From NCBI GenBank assembly GCA_003448685.1, contig DLXW01000284.1, forward strand, positions 3,329-17,844: DNA of 14,516 bases. Reading direction: 5' to 3'. The notes under the pieces are model-generated. The model ran no database searches, had not been told where the DNA came from, and saw only the letters and a program-made list of their open reading frames with translations. This DNA comes from Cyanothece sp. UBA12306. GTDB taxonomy: Bacteria; Cyanobacteriota; Cyanobacteriia; Cyanobacteriales; Microcystaceae. The translations under genes were made by a program, and so were the position numbers. Of this stretch, positions 7,955 to 14,516 are shown one piece after another (position 1 is the stretch's first letter; the number at the start of each line of letters is the position of its first letter).

Positions 7955-8917
7955 TTACTGATCAGTTATTTGTGATTCTTCGGTAATTAAATCCAAGAAA
8001 ACATCTTCTAAGGTGGGACGAATTCGACGCATTTCATATAATCCTAACCCTTGATTAACAATCAAGGTAGCAATTGCTTGTCCAGGTTCTAAATCTAGTT
8101 CAGCTGTTACACGGATCAAATGAAGATCATCATTCTCTTTTTCAGAAATAGATTTACCCTCAACTTTTGACACTCCTTTAATCTCTCGTAATAAAGGTTT
8201 AATTGGTTCAATATCTCCCTTAATTTCGAGTTCATAACCTCCCGTTCCAGTGAGTTGGGACATCAATTTGTCTGGGGTATCAGTGGCCACGATTTTACCC
8301 TGATTAATAATTGCTACGCGATCGCAAGTCATACTCACTTCTGGCAAAATATGAGTTGATAAAATAATTGTATGTTCCCCAGCTAAACTCTTAATTAGAT
8401 AACGAACTTCAGTAATTTGTTTGGGATCAAGTCCCACCGTAGGTTCATCTAAAATAATAGCAGGAGGATCATGAACAATAGCTTGAGCAATTCCTACCCT
8501 TTGTTTATACCCTTTAGATAGTTTACGAATCAAGACTTTTCTCTTATCTTCGAGTTGGCAGCGTTCTATAGACCAATTTACCCGAGAAACCCGATTATTC
8601 GACTTGACTCCTTTAATTCTCGCTACAAACATTAAAAACCCCTCTACCGTCATCTCAGGATATAAAGGGGGATTTTCGGGAAGATAACCAATACGTTTTC
8701 TCACTTCCATCGACTGTTCATGGACATCATATCCCGCAATTTTAGCGGTTCCTGAGGTTGCAGGGATGTATCCTGATAAAATCCTCATGGTCGTGGTTTT
8801 TCCTGCACCATTGGGTCCGAGAAAACCGAGAATTTCTCCGCTTTCCACAGAAAAGTCCACATCTTGGATAGCTGCAGTTGAACCGTAGATTTTGCTTAAG
8901 TGTTGGACTTCTATCAT
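7955..8917 (-). CDS. ABC transporter ATP-binding protein (GldA-like)
   Basis: This 320-residue cytoplasmic ATPase powers the ABC-2 permease encoded 15 bases downstream. The ABC fold is complete: Walker A GPNGAGKTT (34-42), signature LSKGYKQR (133-140), Walker B IILDEP (154-159) with VGLDP, and switch His189. The Q-loop position has Glu81 in GYLPENPPLYPEMT, which is normal for the GldA/NatA-like subfamily. Residues from about 230 form the extra C-terminal domain typical of drug/gliding-type ATPases. The ATG at 8917 has no clear Shine-Dalgarno. It is the first gene of the four-gene set. A TATAAT (9003-8998, minus strand) near the end of the glycosyltransferase gene is a possible -10 element, but its -35 match is poor. 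Confidence 0.9.
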   Translation of the reverse strand: MIEVQHLSKIYGSTAAIQDVDFSVESGEILGFLGPNGAGKTTTMRILSGYIPATSGTAKIAGYDVHEQSMEVRKRIGYLPENPPLYPEMTVEGFLMFVARIKGVKSNNRVSRVNWSIERCQLEDKRKVLIRKLSKGYKQRVGIAQAIVHDPPAIILDEPTVGLDPKQITEVRYLIKSLAGEHTIILSTHILPEVSMTCDRVAIINQGKIVATDTPDKLMSQLTGTGGYELEIKGDIEPIKPLLREIKGVSKVEGKSISEKENDDLHLIRVTAELDLEPGQAIATLIVNQGLGLYEMRRIRPTLEDVFLDLITEESQITDQ

Positions 8918-9004
8918 AGAGAAATTTTATCACGGAAGATGGGAAAGACGAAAACTCCTATTCAATGGGTAATCAACTTATAATGTAAGCCAAGTTAATT
9001 ATAA

Positions 9005-10192
9005 CTAATTTACCTTTGGTTTCATTAAATTTAATTTATAAGCTTCAATTATTTGTTTAGCAATAGTTGACCAACTATACTTTTTTAAGGCTAATTTACT
9101 AGCATTTTTCCCCCGTTTTTGTCTTTCATTTGGATTAATAATTGCATTTTCTAAAGCATTGGTTAATCCTTCTATTTCCATTGGTGTAACCCAACCTGCT
9201 GATGCTGCTTGAACATCAGACCAAATATAAACTCCTTTAGATATTATGATCGGAGTCCCTACAGACATAGCTTCAGCAACAGCAATGCCAAAATTTTCGT
9301 AATAAGAAGGTAACACAAATAAATCCGCATCCTGAAGTAAACCTAGCTTTAATTCACCTTTAACAAATCCAGTAATTATGGTTTTTTTGCTAAAGCTAGA
9401 ATTAGCAATTTGCTGCTTTATTGTTTCTTCATAAACTGGATCTTGAGGATTAGAACCGGCTAAAACAAAGCGAAATTCTAGTCCTTTTTCAACTAATTTA
9501 TCTAGGGATTCTAAAAGTAAATTTAAACCTTTCTTGGGGTCAATACGAGACATAAATAAGATTAAAGGAACCTCTTCAGCAATACCTAACTTTTTTCTAG
9601 TTTGTCCCAAAGGAGGAAAACTATTAGGTAAATTGACCCCTAAAGGAATGACTAAATCATTAGTTTTAACCCCATAACGCCAAGAAATTTGTGCTTCTTG
9701 ATCAGTCGTGAAATGAACTGCCGCAGCACCTGCTAAATTAGGTTTTTCTAACAAGTTACCATACAATTTTTTAATAAAACGTTTTTTTTGTAAATCAGCC
9801 GGATCTAGGGTTCCTAGAGGTCTTAAAATATAAGGTAATTGGCAATAGCGAGCAACAGTAGCAGCAGCCGTACTCAGAGGAGAAAATAAAGCATGAATAT
9901 GGGCAATATCATACTCTGAAGCGTGTTTATTTAGCCACTTTAATAAATCAAAAGAAAACTTATAACGACGGAAAGGAGAACAAGCAAAATAAATAATTTG
10001 ATAACCTTGCTGTTGAATAGAAACACCTAAAGGAACATTTAAAGGAGGTTGTCCCGCGTCTCCATTGGAATTAGTAGTTAAAATAGTAACATCAATTCTT
10101 TGATTACCTAAAGCTTCTGCAAGTCCCAAAACCATTTGGCTAGGACCTCCATAAATCAAAGAAATTGAAGGGACAATTTGTAAAACTTTCAT
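9005..10192 (-). CDS. Glycosyltransferase family 4 (HpsP-like)
   Basis: This 395-residue GT-B fold enzyme probably transfers a sugar from a nucleotide donor in exopolysaccharide or glycan synthesis at the cytoplasmic face. The N-terminal acceptor domain has YGGPSQMV (14-21). The donor domain has FMSRIDPKKGLNLLLESL and the GT4 E-x7-E pair Glu299 and Glu307 within YYENFGIAVAEAMSVGTP. There is no signal peptide. The overall sequence resembles the hormogonium polysaccharide glycosyltransferase HpsP of filamentous cyanobacteria, but that name rests on recollection of the family, so no symbol is given. The gene lies 44 bases after a small membrane protein gene and 87 bases before the GldA-like gene, all on the same strand. 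It has no other polysaccharide gene beside it in the window. Confidence 0.9.
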   Translation of the reverse strand: MKVLQIVPSISLIYGGPSQMVLGLAEALGNQRIDVTILTTNSNGDAGQPPLNVPLGVSIQQQGYQIIYFACSPFRRYKFSFDLLKWLNKHASEYDIAHIHALFSPLSTAAATVARYCQLPYILRPLGTLDPADLQKKRFIKKLYGNLLEKPNLAGAAAVHFTTDQEAQISWRYGVKTNDLVIPLGVNLPNSFPPLGQTRKKLGIAEEVPLILFMSRIDPKKGLNLLLESLDKLVEKGLEFRFVLAGSNPQDPVYEETIKQQIANSSFSKKTIITGFVKGELKLGLLQDADLFVLPSYYENFGIAVAEAMSVGTPIIISKGVYIWSDVQAASAGWVTPMEIEGLTNALENAIINPNERQKRGKNASKLALKKYSWSTIAKQIIEAYKLNLMKPKVN

Positions 10193-10236
10193 CTAAAATA
10201 ATTACTAGAAAATTGTCAATTTAAAAATACCAAAAT

Positions 10237-10611
10237 TTACTTAGATATCCATTTCCATAAAGGATGACTCGGCCCTGATTTTTGAATATTAAGTACCTGA
10301 TTTTTTAAACGTAATTGTTCCCGAGGAGAAAGGCCGCGAAGAATGTGGGTACTTTGCCAAACTAAAACCGATCCAGTTACCCCAATGCAAAAAAATAAAC
10401 TAAAAGCAGGAATTATATTAAAAGCCAATCCATAACGCAATGCAACCCAGGTAAAATGTTCATGCCAAATCAAAAATTCTTCTCGTAAATGCCATAGAGA
10501 AAATAAACCAAGAGTTAACCAACAAGCGAGAACAAATAACCAGCGACCATACAGATTAAACTGGTATAATCGTTGAACTTGTTGATTGAGAAGAGGATCA
10601 GGATTATTCAT
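10237..10611 (-). CDS. Conserved-type two-helix membrane protein of unknown function
   Basis: The function of this 124-residue protein is not recognised. A short cytoplasmic-looking N-terminus (LLNQQVQRLYQFNLYGRW, 7-24) precedes a membrane helix at about 24-42. A Trp/His-rich stretch (HLREEFLIWHEHFTW, 41-55) follows, then a second helix at about 64-85. The tail (RGLSPREQLRLKNQV, 92-106) is basic and amphipathic. The start ATG at 10611 overlaps the stop of the upstream ABC ATPase gene by four bases (ATGA), so the two are probably translated together. That coupling makes it a candidate membrane partner or accessory of the ATPase, which otherwise has no transmembrane subunit here. It does not resemble an ECF T or S component, both of which have more helices. 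Confidence 0.75.
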   Translation of the reverse strand: MNNPDPLLNQQVQRLYQFNLYGRWLFVLACWLTLGLFSLWHLREEFLIWHEHFTWVALRYGLAFNIIPAFSLFFCIGVTGSVLVWQSTHILRGLSPREQLRLKNQVLNIQKSGPSHPLWKWISK

Positions 10612-11267
10612 GGGTTTTTTGAGAATTCAACGTCGGTAGGATTTACTGATTTTAATTGCCCTTGGTTAATTTTCCAACACCGATCCGCTATTGTTAATAA
10701 TTCCCCAGGATCATGACTAACTACCAAGAGAGTCCAGTGACTTTTTAACTTAGCTAATAACTTAGCTAACTGAAGACGCATAGACCAATCTAACCCCGCT
10801 GTTGGTTCATCTAATAACAGTAAATTAGGTTCACGAATTAATTGTACCGCTAAAGCTATTCTACGTTGTTGTCCACCGCTAAGAGCATGGGGAGAAGTAT
10901 TCAGAGGTATTTTGGCTAACCCCACTTCTTGCAAAGCTTTCATAATGCGATCACTATTAATTTCAGGATGGCCTAAGCGTAATTCTTCTAAGATATTACT
11001 CCCGCAAAAATGCCGTTCAGGAAACTGAAAAACTAACCCCCCCAATTGCTGTAAATCTAGAGAAGTCAAAGACTGATCTCTCCAAAAAACTTCTCCTTTT
11101 GTGGCTTCAGCTAACCCCGCCAAAATCTCTAACAGGGTGGTTTTTCCTGAACCACTTGGCCCAATAATCAGTCCTAATTCTTGAGCAGCTAATTCTAGGT
11201 TAACCTCCTGTAAAATAGGTGTCAAACTAGCAGGGGGATGATAAACTACATTTTTGAGATAGAGCAT
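10608..11267 (-). CDS. ECF/CbiO-type ABC ATPase, orphan
   Basis: This 219-residue ABC ATPase has Walker A GPSGSGKTT (36-44), signature LSGGQQRR (129-136), Walker B LLLLDEP (149-155) with AGLDW, and switch His185. The Q-loop reads VFQFPERHF (79-87). That form is typical of energy-coupling-factor and cobalt/biotin-type importers, where the motif binds the T component. The length is near a single nucleotide-binding domain. No T or S component is in the window; the only coupled partner is the two-helix protein that overlaps its stop codon. Plant chloroplasts encode ECF-like ATPases (the NAP14/ABCI10-12 group) linked to metal homeostasis, and a cyanobacterial origin is plausible, so transition metals are one possible substrate class. 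This is inference. The ATG at 11267 has no adjacent Shine-Dalgarno; an AGGAG about 20 bases upstream is too far to serve it. Confidence 0.88.
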   Translation of the reverse strand: MLYLKNVVYHPPASLTPILQEVNLELAAQELGLIIGPSGSGKTTLLEILAGLAEATKGEVFWRDQSLTSLDLQQLGGLVFQFPERHFCGSNILEELRLGHPEINSDRIMKALQEVGLAKIPLNTSPHALSGGQQRRIALAVQLIREPNLLLLDEPTAGLDWSMRLQLAKLLAKLKSHWTLLVVSHDPGELLTIADRCWKINQGQLKSVNPTDVEFSKNP

Positions 11268-11301
11268 TCACAGGGACTATATAAGAAAATCTCCTTTCAT
11301 T

Positions 11302-11334
11302 TTGACAGATTTTTGTTAGCATCAAGATTAATAT
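11302..11334 (+). promoter_or_regulatory. Candidate promoter of the TPR-SOUL gene pair
   Basis: A perfect TTGACA lies at 11302-11307. No perfect -10 follows at 17 bases; GATTAA (11326-11331) at 18 and TAATAT (11329-11334) at 21 are the nearest AT-rich candidates. The site is correctly placed, about 50-80 bases before the ATG at 11384, in the divergent spacer between the ECF-type ATPase and the TPR gene. Confidence 0.35.
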
Positions 11335-11383
11335 TCCTTACTTACCCTTGCATTATTTAACTGTGTGTTGTCAGGAGAAAGCT

Positions 11384-12298
11384 ATGATAAAGCAATTGAT
11401 TAGTATTCAAAGGATTCCTCTGTCTTTGTCAATTGCTAGTGCAATTGCCTTGAATTTATGGGGAACTCCATCCTTTGCTGGTGATCCCTTCCGTTCCCAA
11501 AACCCTCATAATATCGGCGACAAAACAGAAGCAGCTTTTGTAGCAATTTTCCGCGATGGAAACTACAAACAAGCCCAGATTTATCTCGAAGAAGCCGTTA
11601 AACTAGAATCTAACGAACCCTTAGCCCACGCAATGCGAGCTTCCTTAGCCTATGCTGATGGGGACTTAGAAACGATGAAAACCTATGCTGATAAAACCCT
11701 TCAGTCAGCCCAACAATTGATTACCCAAGATTCCTTACGAGGCAATCTTTACGTAGCTGTAGGCCATTTTCTTCAAGGCGCTTATACTTTTAAAACCACA
11801 GGACCAGTGGGGGCTATCAATAAATTGTCTAAGGTATTTGAAGCACTTGATAAAGCTGAAGAAGAATCTCCCAATGATCCCGAACTAAATCTACTTAAGG
11901 GAAATTTAGACCTGATTTTAGCGGTTAATTTACCTTTTTCGAGTCCTGAAGATGCCATAACTCGTTTTGAAAAATATGCCAGTCCTGACTATATGGTAGA
12001 TCGGGCTATAGCTACTGCCCATCGAGATCTAAAACAGTATGATCAGGCATTACAATATATTGATCAAGCTTTAGCTAAAACTCCTGAAAATCCTGAAGTT
12101 CAGTATCTTAAGGGTCAAATACTCCTGAATATTGGGATCAAAAACAAAAGCACAGAAAAAGGACAAGAAGCTTTTACTTACTTTGAGAAAGCTATGACTA
12201 AAAAGGATCAGTTGCCTCAAAGTGTCCAAGTGTCTCTCGATCATGATTACGGCAAAGTCCAAAATTGCATGAAAGAAAATTGGAAACCTGGTTGTTAA
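11384..12298 (+). CDS. Exported tetratricopeptide-repeat protein
   Basis: The start is ATG 11384 because AGGAG (11373-11377) lies six bases upstream; a TTG at 11348 would add 12 residues in front of the signal peptide. The 304-residue product begins with a Sec signal peptide: hydrophobic residues 11-27 and a PSFA-GDPF cleavage site after Ala32. TPR-like helix pairs follow, clearest at about 49-82 (YKQAQIYLEEAVKLESNEP) and 219-252 (YDQALQYIDQALAKTPENP), with degenerate units between. Cys295 and Cys304 near the end could form a disulfide, which agrees with a periplasmic or lumenal location. TPR proteins act as binding scaffolds; the partner is not known. The SOUL gene begins 11 bases after its stop and is probably co-transcribed, so its product is a candidate partner. 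Confidence 0.85.
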   Translation: MIKQLISIQRIPLSLSIASAIALNLWGTPSFAGDPFRSQNPHNIGDKTEAAFVAIFRDGNYKQAQIYLEEAVKLESNEPLAHAMRASLAYADGDLETMKTYADKTLQSAQQLITQDSLRGNLYVAVGHFLQGAYTFKTTGPVGAINKLSKVFEALDKAEEESPNDPELNLLKGNLDLILAVNLPFSSPEDAITRFEKYASPDYMVDRAIATAHRDLKQYDQALQYIDQALAKTPENPEVQYLKGQILLNIGIKNKSTEKGQEAFTYFEKAMTKKDQLPQSVQVSLDHDYGKVQNCMKENWKPGC

Positions 12299-12309
12299 GC
12301 TGATCAAAA

Positions 12310-12915
12310 ATGAAACTACAACATATTTTTCTATTAGTGGGGATAGTAGCGATTACTGCCCTAGCTTTGGGTGTCTACCAAGCAAGCAGTGCGCCTTTAC
12401 CCGAAGGCTTTCCTAGTCCTACGCCCCCAGGTAAAATCGAAGTTAAGCAATATCCAGGTTATCGTCGTGCTACCTATCGCTATCAGGGGGAATTATCCCA
12501 AGCAGCGAATCAGGCTTTTTATCCCCTCTATCAGCATATCAGTTCTAACGAAATCTCTATGACTGCTCCGGTAGAAACGCGCTATCCTAGCAGTACCTTA
12601 GACCAAAATGACAGCTTAAATCAGTTAGGAGAAGCACAAGTATCTTTCCTCTACCGTAACTCCGCAATTTATCCCTCGGAAGTTGCCCAAAATATTGAGG
12701 TGCAAGATGTCCCCCCGATGACTGTTGTTAGTATAGGACTCCAAGGAAAATATAGTTATCAAAGCTATCAAGAGAGTCTACAACGTCTCAAAGATTGGCT
12801 GACAGATCATCCTCAATATCAAGTAGTAGGACAACCTCGTCGTTTTTTTTATGATGGCCCCTATACTCCTGACGCCATCAAACGGAGTGAGATTCAGATT
12901 CCTCTTCAATTTTGA
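12310..12915 (+). CDS. SOUL family putative heme-binding protein, exported or membrane-anchored
   Basis: This 201-residue protein has one N-terminal hydrophobic segment (6-22) that serves as signal peptide or anchor, then a Pro-rich linker (29-41). The SOUL domain shows KIEVKQYPGYRRA (42-54), the hallmark SMTAPVE (83-89) and FFYDGPYTPDAIKRSEIQIPL (179-199). Family members bind heme or other tetrapyrroles in animals and plants; heme binding by this protein is inferred, and no obvious Cys ligand is present. The gene starts 11 bases after the TPR gene, and both products appear to leave the cytoplasm. Some plastid SOUL proteins sit in plastoglobules or take part in chlorophyll turnover, so a tetrapyrrole role near the membrane is plausible. 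The ATG at 12310 is preceded by little Shine-Dalgarno sequence, which suggests coupling to the gene upstream. Confidence 0.9.
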   Translation: MKLQHIFLLVGIVAITALALGVYQASSAPLPEGFPSPTPPGKIEVKQYPGYRRATYRYQGELSQAANQAFYPLYQHISSNEISMTAPVETRYPSSTLDQNDSLNQLGEAQVSFLYRNSAIYPSEVAQNIEVQDVPPMTVVSIGLQGKYSYQSYQESLQRLKDWLTDHPQYQVVGQPRRFFYDGPYTPDAIKRSEIQIPLQF

Positions 12916-13133
12916 GCCAAACTTAAGATCTATAGTAGAATTAATTAGTTTATTGAGGGTGTTACCTTTGACGTTTAATTACCACCGAATAATTCTGATG
13001 ATTTGCTTGAGGGGGAACAGCAGTTATTCCGATAGCAAATGATTCTTTAATTTTTGAGGAACCCTATCAACCCTTGTATCAGTCATCTATTTTTGAAATA
13101 CATCTAGCCCATAATTAGGAATAATTAATCACG

Positions 13134-13955
13134 GTGAAAGTTTTCGTTCTACTAGCTTCTCTAGCAATAACCCAAGTTTTTGGTGATATATTACTTAGTC
13201 GAGGGATGAAGGATTTTGGTTTTTTTGACCTATCTAATCCTTGGATTTTACCCCATTTAATTACTTATATTTTAACCAATATTTGGATTATCCTAGGAAT
13301 TACTGTCTTAATTATTTCTTTGAGTCTTTATTTAACAGCAATTTCTGATTTAGATCTGAGTTATGTTTTACCTATTCATGCTTCTAGTTATGTTCTCAAC
13401 GGTATATTTGCTTGGCTATTCTTAGGAGAAAGTATTTCTTTTTACCGATGGGCAAGCACCCTACTGATAGCTTTTGGTGTTTTGTTTGTAGGATTAAGTG
13501 ATAGCAAAACGGCTCAGGTTCAGCACCCTAAAAAAACTAAGATTCAAGTCCAAAACTTCCCTTTATTTTTACTTCCTTTCAATTTAGCTATTTCTAAAAC
13601 TTGGTTAGTAGTTTTCGCTATTTCCTTATCAGATTCTGCCGGTGATGTTCTCTTAGCATTGGGAATGAAACAAATTGGTAAAATTGAAAACCTACCCTTA
13701 AAATCAATGGTAAAATTAGTTATTAAAATTATTACTAATCCCATTATTATTAGCGGTATTACTTGTCAAGCACTTTCTTTCTTTTGTTTTGTTTCTGTTT
13801 TAAGTTGGGCAGATATAAGTTTTGTTCGTCCTGCTACTGCTTTAACTTATGTAATGAGTATGTTAGGTGCTAAATTTCTTTTAAAAGAAAAGATTCAACA
13901 AGGTAAGTTGACAGGCATTATTTTAATTGCTTTAGGGGTTTTAACTCATCGTTAG
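13134..13955 (+). CDS. EamA/DMT-like transporter with duplicated halves
   Basis: Translation starts at GTG 13134 (MKVFVLLASLAITQVFGDILL); starting at the next in-frame ATG (13206) would remove the first helix and break the repeat. The 273-residue membrane protein has about eight helices in two halves joined by a basic linker (125-140). GDILLSRGMK (17-26) matches GDVLLALGMK (170-179), and SDLDLSYVLPIHASSYV (71-87) matches SWADISFVRPATALTYV (224-240). Both pairs have an offset of 153 residues. Each half resembles a four-helix SMR unit, so this is a fused drug/metabolite-type transporter. The substrate is unknown. A strong bidirectional terminator begins 26 bases after the stop. No recognisable Shine-Dalgarno is correctly spaced; AGGA (13117-13120) is too far away. 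Confidence 0.85.
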   Translation: MKVFVLLASLAITQVFGDILLSRGMKDFGFFDLSNPWILPHLITYILTNIWIILGITVLIISLSLYLTAISDLDLSYVLPIHASSYVLNGIFAWLFLGESISFYRWASTLLIAFGVLFVGLSDSKTAQVQHPKKTKIQVQNFPLFLLPFNLAISKTWLVVFAISLSDSAGDVLLALGMKQIGKIENLPLKSMVKLVIKIITNPIIISGITCQALSFFCFVSVLSWADISFVRPATALTYVMSMLGAKFLLKEKIQQGKLTGIILIALGVLTHR

Positions 13956-13981
13956 TCAATAAAAAGGAGTGTATATGATTC

Positions 13982-14018
13982 AAAAAAACTCCTTCCCTCA
14001 CAAGGAAAGAGTTTTTTT
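13982..14018. terminator. Bidirectional intrinsic terminator
   Basis: The arm at 13982-13996 (seven A then CTCCTTCC) pairs with 14004-14018 (GGAAAGAG then seven T) over 14 of 15 positions, with one C-A mismatch and a 7-base loop (CTCACAA). The flanking A and T tracts give a T run after the hairpin on either strand. On the plus strand it ends the transporter transcript 26 bases after its stop; on the minus strand it follows the 5S rRNA 3' end by 16 bases and ends the rRNA operon. Confidence 0.88.
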
Positions 14019-14034
14019 GTAGTAGAAGAATGAA

Positions 14035-14152
14035 TCCTGGCATCGAGCTATTGTCCCAGCAGGCTACCCCACAAGTATCGTTGCCGCTATCGCGTTTCAC
14101 TGCCGAGTTCGGGATGGGTCGGAGTGGGACCACGATGCTAGAGACACCAGGA
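14035..14152 (-). rRNA. rrf: 5S ribosomal RNA
   Basis: The minus strand from 14152 reads UCCUGGUGUCUCUAGC and ends GAUGCCAGGA at 14035, about 118 bases, the usual cyanobacterial length. The ends form the expected terminal helix, with G-U pairs after the first six. The internal CCGAACUCGG and GUGAAACG segments (within 14116-14090) are universal 5S landmarks. It is the last gene of an rRNA operon transcribed leftward, after 23S. The exact ends are inferred from helix I and could shift by one or two bases. Confidence 0.95.
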
Positions 14153-14221
14153 AATGATTGGTAAGAGGGAAAACACCCTCAAGACTGCAAAGAAAGAGAA
14201 AGAAAAAGTCAGAGAAAAAAA
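14153..14221 (-). other. 23S-5S intergenic spacer
   Basis: This 69-base spacer contains no tRNA. Pyrimidine-rich sequence on the minus strand follows the 23S end. A perfect 5-bp GC-rich hairpin (GAGGG 14165-14169 with CCCTC 14176-14180, 6-base loop) lies near the 5S end and may mark a processing site. Confidence 0.7.

Positions 14222-14516
<295 letters not shown>

Noticed and set aside
8742..8933. 63-codon minus-strand frame starting just upstream of the GldA-like gene
   Set aside because: It is a shifted reading of the GldA-like N-terminus, rich in Arg, Cys and Asn with no domain pattern, while the overlapping frame encodes an intact Walker A.
10191..10219. TTGACA on the minus strand at 10219-10214 as a promoter for the glycosyltransferase
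   Set aside because: A -10 at the proper distance would fall on the start codon region (10196-10191) and reads TTAGAT, so it cannot give a normal leader for that ATG.
12071..12307. Minus-strand frame antisense to the TPR gene end
   Set aside because: It lies opposite a convincing TPR segment and has Phe/Ile/Leu-rich composition typical of antisense frames.
12955..13030. Protein-like stretch after the SOUL gene (LPPNNSDDLLEGEQQLFR on the plus strand)
   Set aside because: Stop codons flank it closely and no start or homology can be named. It could be the relic of a lost gene, but the evidence is only a short pleasing composition.
13001..13040. Possible terminator after the SOUL gene (ATTTGC 13001-13006 with GCAAAT 13035-13040)
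   Set aside because: The stem is six pairs around a 28-base loop with only partial inner pairing, more than 85 bases after the stop codon.
13918..14133. 71-codon minus-strand frame crossing the terminator and 5S rRNA
   Set aside because: It translates 5S rRNA and the terminator; it is not a protein gene.

Overview
The window comes from a cyanobacterial chromosome. The evidence is an SphR-type Pho-box array ahead of a pst operon, several gene families typical of cyanobacteria (DUF29, a GldA/GldF/GldG/DUF4340 set, an HpsP-like glycosyltransferase, a SOUL protein), two HIP1 octamers GCGATCGC (5073-5080 and 8318-8325), and a 5S/23S rRNA pair of cyanobacterial type. The DNA is AT-rich, which fits low-GC unicellular or baeocytous groups, but the species cannot be fixed from this sequence alone.

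Layout from left to right. (1) 1-93, minus: the first 31 codons of an NAD(P)-dependent aldehyde dehydrogenase, most like cyanobacterial succinate-semialdehyde dehydrogenase. It has a strong Shine-Dalgarno and a leader hairpin. (2) 250-681, minus: a DUF29 protein. (3) 865-4737, plus: the phosphate-uptake operon pstS(sphX)-pstC-pstA-pstB. It follows an 11-bp-periodic Pho-box array, and a hairpin-rich spacer between pstS and pstC probably lowers expression of the permease genes relative to the binding protein. (4) 8917-4767, minus: an ABC exporter-like set of ATPase, ABC-2 permease, GldG-like periplasmic protein and DUF4340 protein. (5) 10192-9005, minus: a GT4 glycosyltransferase. (6) 11267-10237, minus: an ECF-type ABC ATPase overlapping a two-helix membrane protein of unknown function by 4 bases. 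(7) 11384-12915, plus: an exported TPR protein and, 11 bases later, a SOUL-type putative heme-binding protein. (8) 13134-13955, plus: an EamA-like transporter built of two gap-free homologous halves. (9) 13982-14018: a bidirectional terminator that separates this transporter from an rRNA operon read on the minus strand (5S at 14152-14035, 3' end of 23S from 14516).

Most of this is ordinary cyanobacterial core or near-core content. No mobile element, CRISPR array, tRNA or phage gene is visible. The points most worth a second look are the Pho-box array with an adjacent palindrome, the pstS-pstC attenuator-like spacer, the orphan ECF ATPase plus two-helix protein, and the GldAFG/DUF4340 set whose substrate is unknown. 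Three genes have better starts downstream of upstream TTG codons (5414-7111, 7154-7939 and 11384-12298), and these are used here.
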